32,516 nt of DNA, taken from Dehalococcoidia bacterium (lineage in GTDB: Bacteria > Chloroflexota > Dehalococcoidia > DSTF01 > WHTK01). Below, in pieces: positions 21,989 through 28,830 of this stretch (the first letter of the stretch is position 1; every line of letters begins with the position of its first letter). Under the pieces are notes generated by a model. It was not told the DNA's origin. It saw nothing but the letters and a program-made list of their open reading frames with translations, and searched no databases. The stretch lies in assembly GCA_035574915.1 (NCBI GenBank), contig DATLYJ010000054.1, positions 1 through 32,516 on the forward strand, read 5' to 3'. Made by a program: the position numbers and the translations under genes.

Positions 21989-23623
21989 TCAGGCCAGGCC
22001 GTGCTGGAAGGCGAAGGCCGTCGCGGCCGAGCGGGAGGAGACGCCAAGCTTGGCGAAGATGTTCTGGATGTGGCGGCGCACCGTGTGCTCGCTGAGGACG
22101 AGCTCGGCGGCGATGGCGCTGTTCGTCTGACCTGAGGCGACGAGGCGCAGGACCTCGAGTTCACGCTCCGTGAGGCCGCCGGCCGGGCGTGTCGCGGCCT
22201 TCGGCAAGAGTGTTTCCACCCGCGCAAGGTCCGGTGCGGCGCCGAGCTTCTGGAATAGCCAGCGGGCGGCGTCCAACTCGAGTTCGGCGCCGTCGTGGTC
22301 GCCGAGCTCGCGGCAGGCCATGGCGATGATGACTCGGGTCCGCGCCGCCTCGTACGGGGCCTCGATGGCCTGCCATTCGGCGAATGCGCGCCTCAATTCG
22401 GAGAGCGCGGCGGCCGCTTCGCCGGTCGCGAGGCGCGTGGCGCCCGTTGCGGTCCGCGCCGCGGCGCGAAGGAGCGCGCCCGGGCGCGCCGCGGCCAGCT
22501 CTGCGAGCTCAGCCGCGCCCGCCCGCGCCGCCTCGAGGTCACCCGCTGCTAGCATGACCTCGACGAAGGCCGGTAGGATGCGCCAGCGGTCCAGCGGCGA
22601 CAGGGCTTCGGCGGCGGCGACCCGAATTGCGGCTGCCGCCGCCTCGACCTGGCCCTGACCGAGGCGCAGGAGCGCCATACCTGGCTGCACGTGGTGCCCG
22701 AAACGGCTTGCCTGGCGGAAAGCCTCCTCGGCCATCGCAAACTCGCCGCGAAGCCGCAGGATCTCACCCTGTTCGTAGAGGGCCGGCCCGGCATCGGCCT
22801 CACGCGTCGTTAGCGCACCGGCCCGCTGCGCTTCCCGCATCGCGTCCAGCCAGAGGCCCTGGAGGCGCAAGATGGTCGAGCGATGCACCAGGCACTCCCG
22901 GTGAAATGGCACTAGCCCTCGCTGCGAATCGCACCAGCGTCCCAGACTCGAGGTCCATACCCTCGCTCGGGGCAAATCGAGGGTCGCCTGGCAGCAGTCA
23001 ATCGCTACGCAATAGACGAAGCCGTTCAGGACGGGAGAAAGAGGCGTCACGCCAATGGAGACCATGATCTCATCGAGCAGCTCGAAGCCGCTCTCGACGT
23101 GGCCTTCGCCGATCAGCCCCTGGGCGCGGCCGAGCGCAGCCATGGTCTCCAATTGCCGGTCCCCAAAGCGGCGGGCCAGGGCGATTATTTCGTCGCACCT
23201 TTCCCTTGCACCGCTGAAGTCTCTCTGGTTCAGCAGCCAGACGGCGGGCGGAAGCATCAGGTAGCCGCGCTCGACACAGTCGAGGCCGCCCTCATCGAGG
23301 AGGCGCTTCCCCCTGCTCAGCCATCCGCTGGCCAGTGTCATTTCGCCGGCCAGCGACGACAGGAGTCCGAGCCAGAACGTGCAGCGGGCCGCGCGCTGCA
23401 CGTCCCCATGGCGCAGCGACTCCTCATGGGCGTTCTCCCAGGCGCTGCAGCTCTCCGGTTCGCGCCCGGTCATGTGGGCCGCAACGGCGAAGCGCTCGAG
23501 GTCGTCCAGGGTCAGTGACCGCTCGCGCGCCAGGGGCGCGAGCAAGTCATACGCCTCCTCCCAGTCGCGTCCCTCGAAGGCAGCGCGCGCCCCTTGGACG
23601 GTGTCAGCTATTGTCATACGCAC
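21989..23623 (-). CDS. LuxR-family transcriptional regulator with TPR-like N-terminal region (544 aa)
   Basis: The last 60 residues form a LuxR/NarL helix-turn-helix: GGLTERELEVLRLVASGQTN, AIAAELVLSEHTVRRHIQNI and FAKLGVSSRSAA. The preceding 480 residues are Ala/Leu/Glu-rich helical repeats of TPR type (for example WEEAYDLLAPLARERSL, CVERGYLMLPPAVWLLNQRDFSGARERCDE), as in the C-terminal parts of MalT/LAL regulators, but no AAA/NACHT ATPase with a Walker A motif is present. So it looks like a LAL regulator without its ATPase. The start is uncertain: GTG at 23623 or ATG at 23617, neither with a ribosome binding site close by. It may control the adjacent FAD oxidoreductase and binding-protein genes (inference). 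Confidence 0.88.
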   Translation of the reverse strand: MRMTIADTVQGARAAFEGRDWEEAYDLLAPLARERSLTLDDLERFAVAAHMTGREPESCSAWENAHEESLRHGDVQRAARCTFWLGLLSSLAGEMTLASGWLSRGKRLLDEGGLDCVERGYLMLPPAVWLLNQRDFSGARERCDEIIALARRFGDRQLETMAALGRAQGLIGEGHVESGFELLDEIMVSIGVTPLSPVLNGFVYCVAIDCCQATLDLPRARVWTSSLGRWCDSQRGLVPFHRECLVHRSTILRLQGLWLDAMREAQRAGALTTREADAGPALYEQGEILRLRGEFAMAEEAFRQASRFGHHVQPGMALLRLGQGQVEAAAAAIRVAAAEALSPLDRWRILPAFVEVMLAAGDLEAARAGAAELAELAAARPGALLRAAARTATGATRLATGEAAAALSELRRAFAEWQAIEAPYEAARTRVIIAMACRELGDHDGAELELDAARWLFQKLGAAPDLARVETLLPKAATRPAGGLTERELEVLRLVASGQTNSAIAAELVLSEHTVRRHIQNIFAKLGVSSRSAATAFAFQHGLA

Positions 23624-23710
23624 GGATGGGGCGGAGCCTCACTCCTCCTCCGTCACGAACACTTTACACGCGGGGTCAACCGCCCTGGATCGCGGCGCGC
23701 GGGGGGACGA

Positions 23711-23742
23711 AGAGGGCCGGCCTTGGAGAAGGCCGGCCCTCT
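23711..23742 (-). terminator. Perfect 14-bp hairpin after the second binding-protein gene
   Basis: AGAGGGCCGGCCTT pairs with AAGGCCGGCCCTCT around a 4-nt loop. It begins 19 nt after the stop codon at 23761 and before the LuxR gene. There is no U-run on the minus strand, yet its size and place fit an intrinsic transcription stop. Confidence 0.6.
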
Positions 23743-23760
23743 GTCTGTGTGCTGCCGCGG

Positions 23761-25644
23761 CTACGACTGGGCCAGCGGCTTCTTGGTGTCGTCGATCCAC
23801 CAGTGGATGGCGGTCTCGGCCGCGGCGCTGCCCGCCGGTGCAGCCCGGTAGACGCCGAGGTTACCGATGACGGGCCAGTAAACGCCGACACTCAGCGCCG
23901 CAAAGGGGCCATATGGGATGTGGTAGGAGGCCTTGGCCAGCATCCTCTGCAAGTCCGCCGCCAGCTCCTGCTGCCTCTTGACGTCGAACTCGCGCCGGAT
24001 CTTGTTGGTGATGTCGTTCACGGCCGGGTCGCCGTCCTGAGGGTTCTGTCCGTTCGGGGTCGCGCCCTCGAAGCGGCTGCCGTTGGCGTTCATGTTCGAG
24101 AAGATCTGCGTCGCCGGCGTCGGGTAACCGGTGACGGCGCGGTAGATGATGCCCGTGAAGCCCTTGAAGGTCGTCCGGTTCTTGTCGTAGGCCTTCGTAT
24201 AGCCGTAGTGGTAGTTCGGCACCCAGTCGTTCTGGTAGTCACGCGGGTCGAGCTTGGCCCGCACGCCTCCCTCACTGAGCATGGCGCTGATCAGCTCCGC
24301 GCGGCGGGTGTAGACGGCCCCGTACTGCGTACCGCCGTTGAAGTGCAGCAGCGTGTCGATGCCGTTCGGGAACCCGGCGGCGGCCATCAGCTTCTTGGCC
24401 TCGGCGGGGTTGTACGTATAGACCTTCGACCATTCGCCGAACTTCTTGGTGTCCGTGGGGTCGATCCAGTAGCCCTCGGCGCCGCAGCCGACGACGGTGT
24501 GGTATCGAGGCATGATGTCCACCCCGTCATTCAGGAAGGCCTGGCGGTTGCTGTCCACGTCGATGATCAGCTCGCGGTCCATGAGCATGGAGACGGCCTG
24601 GCGCGCCCGCTCGTCCTTCCAGGGGGTGTCGCCGGCTCCGTAGCCGAAGCCGAGGGTCGATGGGAAGATGGGGTAAGTGTCGCCCTGCAGCATCACCAGG
24701 TCCATGTTGTCCTTCTTGGTGGCGATGGCGTCTTCCTGGACGACAACTGTGTTCCAGATGTTGCCGGCTTTGAACTGGGCCAGGCGCTGGGCGTACTCGG
24801 TGATGATCGGGTGTTCCAGCTTGTCCGGGTAGGGCCGGCCCTTGACGTAGTAGTCCGGGTTCTTCTGCCAGACCCGGAAAGCGGACGGACGGTTTTCGAG
24901 CAGTGTCCAGGGCCCGGAGCCCCGGATCTCGCCGCGGGGGTCGAAGCCCCCGTCGGACTCGCGCGGCATGACCCAGAACAGCCGCTCGAAGGCAAACAGC
25001 TTCAGCAATTCGGGGTCCGGCTGCTTCAGCTTCACGATGACCGTGCGTGAGTCCGGGGCGGACATGGACTCGACGGCCGAGTCCGGGGCCGTGTTCGCGT
25101 CGTAGGCCAAGTCCGTCTTGAAGGGACTCACGCGAATGAACTTGTTCCAGCTAAAGACAACGTCCTCGGCATCCAGCGGCCGGCCGTTAGTGGGCGACCG
25201 GGGGTCGAGCTTGAGGTTCGGGCGCAGCTTCAGGGTGAGCTGGGTCCTGTCGCCGTTGTACTCATAGGACTCGACGGCATCTCCTTCGACGTCGCCCCTG
25301 GACGGCTCCGGGTACTTCCCCGGTACGTATTTGAACAGACGCTGGTAGGCGTACACGCCGATCAACGACGCGGCGCTGAAGGAAGTGGTCGCCAGCAAGT
25401 CGAACGTGGTGGCGTCGGCGGTGACGAAGCTCTTGAAGGTGCCACCCGGCTTGGCCCTCGAAGTGGTGTCGACGGGCTTCGAGACGAGGCCCGCGCCTGT
25501 GCCGTCGCCCGAGCCGCCGCCACTGTCGTTGCCGCCGCAGCCCACCGTGCTCAGGGCCACGGCCCCGGCCCCGAGGCCGGCCGCGCCTGCCAGAGCCCGG
25601 CGGCGAGTCAGGCGGCTCTTCGCTAACCGCTCCCAATAAGCCAA
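23761..25644 (-). CDS. ABC transporter substrate-binding protein, family 5 (Dpp/Opp-like), Tat lipoprotein (627 aa)
   Basis: A paralogue of the protein at 18635-20476. The N-terminus MAYWERLAKSRLTRRRALAG is a twin-arginine signal with RRR at 14-16, and the lipobox ends at Cys36 (STVGC). Both proteins then have a Gly/Ser/Asp-rich linker and the shared PVD(T/S)TSRAKPGG segment, followed by the SBP_bac_5 fold (NGRPLDAEDVVFSWNKF, GSGPWTLLENRPS, RARQAVSMLMDRELIID). The start is a TTG at 25644, supported by AGAAGGAGAA 6 nt upstream. No permease or ATPase gene is present in the window. Ligand unknown. Twin-arginine export of such a binding protein implies folding before export, as is common in related high-G+C bacteria. 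Confidence 0.9.
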   Translation of the reverse strand: MAYWERLAKSRLTRRRALAGAAGLGAGAVALSTVGCGGNDSGGGSGDGTGAGLVSKPVDTTSRAKPGGTFKSFVTADATTFDLLATTSFSAASLIGVYAYQRLFKYVPGKYPEPSRGDVEGDAVESYEYNGDRTQLTLKLRPNLKLDPRSPTNGRPLDAEDVVFSWNKFIRVSPFKTDLAYDANTAPDSAVESMSAPDSRTVIVKLKQPDPELLKLFAFERLFWVMPRESDGGFDPRGEIRGSGPWTLLENRPSAFRVWQKNPDYYVKGRPYPDKLEHPIITEYAQRLAQFKAGNIWNTVVVQEDAIATKKDNMDLVMLQGDTYPIFPSTLGFGYGAGDTPWKDERARQAVSMLMDRELIIDVDSNRQAFLNDGVDIMPRYHTVVGCGAEGYWIDPTDTKKFGEWSKVYTYNPAEAKKLMAAAGFPNGIDTLLHFNGGTQYGAVYTRRAELISAMLSEGGVRAKLDPRDYQNDWVPNYHYGYTKAYDKNRTTFKGFTGIIYRAVTGYPTPATQIFSNMNANGSRFEGATPNGQNPQDGDPAVNDITNKIRREFDVKRQQELAADLQRMLAKASYHIPYGPFAALSVGVYWPVIGNLGVYRAAPAGSAAAETAIHWWIDDTKKPLAQS

Positions 25645-25685
25645 CTTGTTCTCCTTCTAGTGCTCCGCATGGGGGTTTCGTGAAA

Positions 25686-25691
25686 TCTATA
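25686..25691 (-). promoter_or_regulatory. Possible -10 hexamer for the binding-protein gene at 25644
   Basis: TATAGA on the minus strand in an A+T-rich patch, 41 nt before the TTG start. No convincing -35 is seen. Confidence 0.3.
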
Positions 25692-25813
25692 ACAGGCACG
25701 GTGCTTACAGACGAGGGCCATTGCGCCCTTCGCGACAGTCTCGAGGGCGGAGGGGTTGCAGAACGATGCCTCGCAGGCAAATTCACATGCCGCTTTCGGG
25801 GGGCGCGAAGGTC

Positions 25814-25842
25814 TTGCGTTTAGGGAAACGCGACCCTAAACT
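25814..25842 (+). promoter_or_regulatory. groES-groEL promoter
   Basis: TTGCGT (25814-25819), a 17-nt spacer and TAAACT (25837-25842). The start site would be about 25849, inside the CIRCE operator, so bound repressor would block initiation. Confidence 0.65.
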
Positions 25843-25846
25843 GCGG

Positions 25847-25873
25847 TTAGCACTCGATAAAGCAGAGTGCTAA
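25847..25873 (+). promoter_or_regulatory. CIRCE operator (HrcA binding site)
   Basis: TTAGCACTC, a 9-nt spacer and GAGTGCTAA: a perfect match to the CIRCE inverted repeat. It lies 51 nt before the groES start and just after the -10 hexamer. HrcA repression relieved by heat is the established mechanism for this element. hrcA itself is not in the window. Confidence 0.95.
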
Positions 25874-25924
25874 CCCCCGCCAGCCGCAACAACACTTACG
25901 GAAGTTACCTTCAAGGAGGTCACA

Positions 25925-26218
25925 ATGGCTCAGTTGATCCCGCTCGCCGACAAAATCGTGCTCCGGCCCATCGTCCAGGAAGAGGTGCTCGCCAGCGGCA
26001 TCGTGATCCCGGACACCGCGAAGGAAAAGCCGCAGCAGGGCGAGGTCATAGCCGTCGGCCCCGGCCGGCGCGACGACGACGGCAAGATCATCCCCATGGA
26101 GATCGCTGTCGGTGACCGCGTGCTCTACGCCAAGTACACGGGCCAGGAAGTCAAGATCGAAAACGAGGAGCTAATCGTCCTCCGCGAAAGCGACATTCTC
26201 TGCAAGGTAAAGGTCTAA
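25925..26218 (+). CDS. groES: Co-chaperonin GroES (97 aa)
   Basis: The 10-kDa lid of the GroEL chaperonin, forming a heptameric ring in the cytoplasm. It starts MAQLIPLADKIVLRPI and has the mobile loop EEVLASGIVIPDTAKEKPQ, the roof segment and the closing VLRESDIL strand. Length is canonical. AAGGAGG (25913-25919) precedes the ATG. It is first in the operon with groEL, separated by 86 nt, and is controlled by the CIRCE element upstream. Confidence 0.97.
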   Translation: MAQLIPLADKIVLRPIVQEEVLASGIVIPDTAKEKPQQGEVIAVGPGRRDDDGKIIPMEIAVGDRVLYAKYTGQEVKIENEELIVLRESDILCKVKV

Positions 26219-26227
26219 CGAGCATTT

Positions 26228-26289
26228 CAGCACAGTTCGGCGCTTCGGCTGGTCAGGCTAGGGCCTGAAGTGCTGGCCGGCTGAACTGC
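26228..26289 (+). other. Structured groES-groEL intercistronic region
   Basis: Nested complementary segments: CAGCAC (26228-26233) with GTGCTG (26270-26275), and TCAGGC (26253-26258) with GCCTGA (26263-26268) around TAGG. The AAGGAG site for groEL follows directly. It could shield or process the messenger RNA between the two genes; the folding is judged by eye. Confidence 0.35.
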
Positions 26290-26304
26290 TAAGGAGTCAA
26301 CTAA

Positions 26305-27924
26305 ATGGCAAAGCAGATTGTGTTTGATGAGGAGGCGAGGCGCTCTCTGAAGGCGGGCGTCGACGTGATGGCGGAGGCGCTACGCGTCACGCTTGGCCCC
26401 CGCGGCCGCCGCGTCGTCCTTGACAAGAAGTACGGGCCGCCCGCCGTAGTGGACGACGGCGTCTCCATCGCCAAGGAAATCGAGCTGAAAGACCCGTTCG
26501 AGAACATGGGCGCTCAGCTTGCCAAGGAGATTTCCTCGAAGACTAACGACGTCGCTGGCGACGGCACCACCACCGCTATGGTCCTGGGCGCGGCGATCGT
26601 CCGCGAGGGCCTGAAGAACGTGGCGGCCGGCGCCAACCCGATGATGCTCAAGCGCGGCATCGAGAAGGGCGTCGAGGCCGTCATCCGCGAATTGCGCGCC
26701 ATGGCCAAGCCGGTGACCGGTAAGGACCAGATCGCCCAGGTGGCCTCGATCTCCGCCGACGACACCGAGATCGGCAACATGATCGCCGAGGTCATGGAGA
26801 AGGTCGGCAAGGACGGCGTCATCACGGTCGAGGAATCGCGCGGCATCCGCATGGAGACCGAGTTCGTGGACGGCCTCCAGCTCGACCGCGGCTACTCCTC
26901 GCCTTATTTCGTTACCAACACCGAGCGCATGGAAGCGGTGCTCGATGAGCCCTACATCCTGATAACCGACAAGCGCATCTCCTCGGTGACCGACATCCTG
27001 CCCATCCTCGAGAAAGTCCTGCAGGTGACGAAGAACTTCGTGATCATCGCCGACGACGTCGACGGCGAAGCGCTTGCCACCCTCGTCGTCAACAAGCTGC
27101 GGGGCACGATCAACGCGCTGGCCGTGAAGGCGCCGAGCTTCGGCGACCGCCGCAAGGCGATGCTCGAAGACATCGCCATCCTGACGGGCGGTACCTTCAT
27201 AACCGAGGACATGGGCCGCAAGCTCGAGAACGCCCAGGTCGCCGACCTCGGCCGCGCCCGCCGCGTGGTCGCAGGCAAGGACGACACCACGATCATCGAA
27301 GGCTACGGGTCCGACGAGGCCATCCAGGCGCGCATCAAGCAGATCAAGGCCCAGATCGATGACGCCGCATCCGACTTCGACCGCGAGAAGCTGCAGGAGC
27401 GGCTGGCGAAGCTCGCGGGCGGCGTCGCCGTGCTCAAGGTCGGCGCCGCGACAGAGGTGGAGCTGAAGGAGAAGAAGCTCCGCGTCGAGGACGCGCTCTC
27501 GGCGACCCGGGCCGCTGTCGAGGAGGGCATCGTCCCCGGTGGCGGCGTGGCCCTCATACGCTGCCAGAAAGTGCTCGACCAGCTCGCCGCGACCCTGGAG
27601 GGCGACGAGCGCACCGGCGTGACCATGATGCGCAAGGTGTTCGAGGAGCCGCTGACCCAGATCGCCGACAACGCCGGCGCCGAGGGCACGGTCGTCGTCG
27701 ACGCCGTGCGCAAGAACCCGGACCCTGAGTACGGCTATGACGCGATGAACGGCCAGTTCGGCAACATGATCCAGCTGGGCATCATCGACCCGGTGAAGGT
27801 GACCCGGACCGCACTGGAGAACGCCGCTTCGATCGCCACGATGATCCTGACCACGGAGTCGCTGGTGACGGACATCCCGGAGCCGCCGAGCAACGCGCCC
27901 ACGCCGCCGCCGATGGACTATTAA
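26305..27924 (+). CDS. groEL: Chaperonin GroEL (539 aa)
   Basis: The 60-kDa ATP-dependent folding chaperonin, forming a double heptameric ring. Key residues are present: Asp51 and the GDGTTTA loop (Asp86) for ATP and Mg, the [10 protein letters not shown] segment (405-414), and catalytic Asp396. Apical-domain strands ([27 protein letters not shown]) are intact. The C-terminus is [15 protein letters not shown], without the Gly-Gly-Met repeats of the E. coli protein. AAGGAG precedes the ATG by 10 nt. An intrinsic terminator follows after about 40 nt, so the operon is groES-groEL only. Confidence 0.98.
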   Translation: MAKQIVFDEEARRSLKAGVDVMAEALRVTLGPRGRRVVLDKKYGPPAVVDDGVSIAKEIELKDPFENMGAQLAKEISSKTNDVAGDGTTTAMVLGAAIVREGLKNVAAGANPMMLKRGIEKGVEAVIRELRAMAKPVTGKDQIAQVASISADDTEIGNMIAEVMEKVGKDGVITVEESRGIRMETEFVDGLQLDRGYSSPYFVTNTERMEAVLDEPYILITDKRISSVTDILPILEKVLQVTKNFVIIADDVDGEALATLVVNKLRGTINALAVKAPSFGDRRKAMLEDIAILTGGTFITEDMGRKLENAQVADLGRARRVVAGKDDTTIIEGYGSDEAIQARIKQIKAQIDDAASDFDREKLQERLAKLAGGVAVLKVGAATEVELKEKKLRVEDALSATRAAVEEGIVPGGGVALIRCQKVLDQLAATLEGDERTGVTMMRKVFEEPLTQIADNAGAEGTVVVDAVRKNPDPEYGYDAMNGQFGNMIQLGIIDPVKVTRTALENAASIATMILTTESLVTDIPEPPSNAPTPPPMDY

Positions 27925-28387
27925 GAGGACCGTCAGCCCTCAGCGGTTCGCGGTCAGCAAACGAGGAGGCCGGCTCTGTCCGGCCTCCCTGTTTTCCAAT
28001 TCCCTTGGCACGGGCCTGCCTCTCCTGCCTCATGCCGCGCCAGTACTCCTCGATGCGGCGGTCGCCGAGCTCGCTGATCCGCCGCCGTATGTCCTGGCAC
28101 CCCCTGCTGCCCGCGTCGAGCGGCCGCAGCCCGCTCGGGTCCGTGAACATGACGGGGTTGTCGTAGGCGTAGTCGTAGCCGCTGCCCACCGGGTCGAGCG
28201 AGAGGAAGCGCCCCGTCTCGCTGTCGTAATACCTCGCGCGCAGGTACTCGAGGCCGGTGGCGGCGTCGGTCTGCTCGCCGGTGTAGGTGAAGGGGTTCGC
28301 GGTGCTGCCGGTCGAGGACCTGACAGCGCCGAACACGTCGTACTCATATGCATTGAGCACCGTGCCTGAGGCGTCCACCAGCGCCAT
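27782..28387 (-). CDS. RHS-repeat core tail, fragment 3 (truncated RHS protein)
   Basis: A 201-codon open frame whose first 100 residues are the last part of an RHS core: [20 protein letters not shown], then [44 protein letters not shown] and FTDPSGLRP. After the DPxG junction comes a helical stretch [21 protein letters not shown], similar in style to RHS toxin tips, then unstructured sequence. The last 140 nt run antisense through the groEL terminator and into the groEL 3' end, so the true coding part probably ends before about 28000. A complete RHS protein would be over a thousand residues. TAGAAT lies 5 nt before the ATG, so it might still be transcribed. It is most likely an orphan remnant. 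Confidence 0.55.
   Translation of the reverse strand: MALVDASGTVLNAYEYDVFGAVRSSTGSTANPFTYTGEQTDAATGLEYLRARYYDSETGRFLSLDPVGSGYDYAYDNPVMFTDPSGLRPLDAGSRGCQDIRRRISELGDRRIEEYWRGMRQERQARAKGIGKQGGRTEPASSFADREPLRADGPLNSPSAAAWARCSAAPGCPSPATPWSGSSWRSKRRSPVRSGSPSPGR
27965..27998 (+). terminator. Rho-independent terminator of the groES-groEL operon
   Basis: GGAGGCCGG (27965-27973), loop CTCTGT, CCGGCCTCC (27980-27988), then CTGTTTTCC. This is the one hairpin here with a recognisable T-run. Confidence 0.8.
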
Positions 28388-28830
28388 AATGCATTCTACG
28401 GTCGCCGTTGCCTAGCGGTCGCCTCTGGTCCGGTCTGTCGCGTAAACACGACATGAAGCTATGCTGGACCACATCGTCACCTCGCCGCACAGAACATGTG
28501 TCCGTTAGTAAGCCGTCAAGGCGCCCGTCTGTCAACATGCCGAAAGCGCGCCTTGGTACAAGGCCCGCAGTCATTCCTAATCCGGGAAAACCCCCGCCTC
28601 TGCGGCGAATCCTGTGTCTTCGCCTCTTTTCCGGGTGACGACGACGCGTCGACGCGTTACACGTCTCCGCCTCTCATGCACCAAACTGCCAAACAGTTTC
28701 CCGCCCCCGGACCATCCCCTGCGAAATCCGCGCCAATCTGTGGCCAACCCCTTCGCCTTCGTGGGCCAGGCCCCGCCCCCCGGACGCGCGTCCTCCGCTA
28801 CAATGAGCCCGACCGCTCCGAACCCGCCAC
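28388..28830. other. Gene-poor 443-nt stretch upstream of dnaE
   Basis: No open frame with coding character is found. Held here are a -10-like TAGAAT (28393-28398, minus), a perfect 14-nt palindrome ACGCGTCGACGCGT (28644-28657), an inverted repeat AAACTG-n5-CAGTTT near 28685, and the dnaE -10 hexamer at its right end. On the minus strand a perfect TTGACA is present near 28535, but its -10 is poor. Confidence 0.5.
28799..28804 (+). promoter_or_regulatory. -10 hexamer for dnaE
   Basis: TACAAT, 26 nt before the dnaE ATG. The predicted leader is about 20 nt and has no Shine-Dalgarno site. No -35 is evident. Confidence 0.4.

Noticed and set aside
23335-25050. A 571-codon plus-strand frame across the LuxR gene start and the second binding-protein gene
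   Set aside because: It runs through a terminator hairpin and is antisense to two confident genes.
28540-28780. Low-complexity phrases such as CCGCCTCTGCGGCGAATCC and AATCCGCGCCAATCTGTGG as possible repeats
   Set aside because: They resemble degenerate intergenic repeats seen in environmental genomes, but only one copy is present and no unit can be defined.
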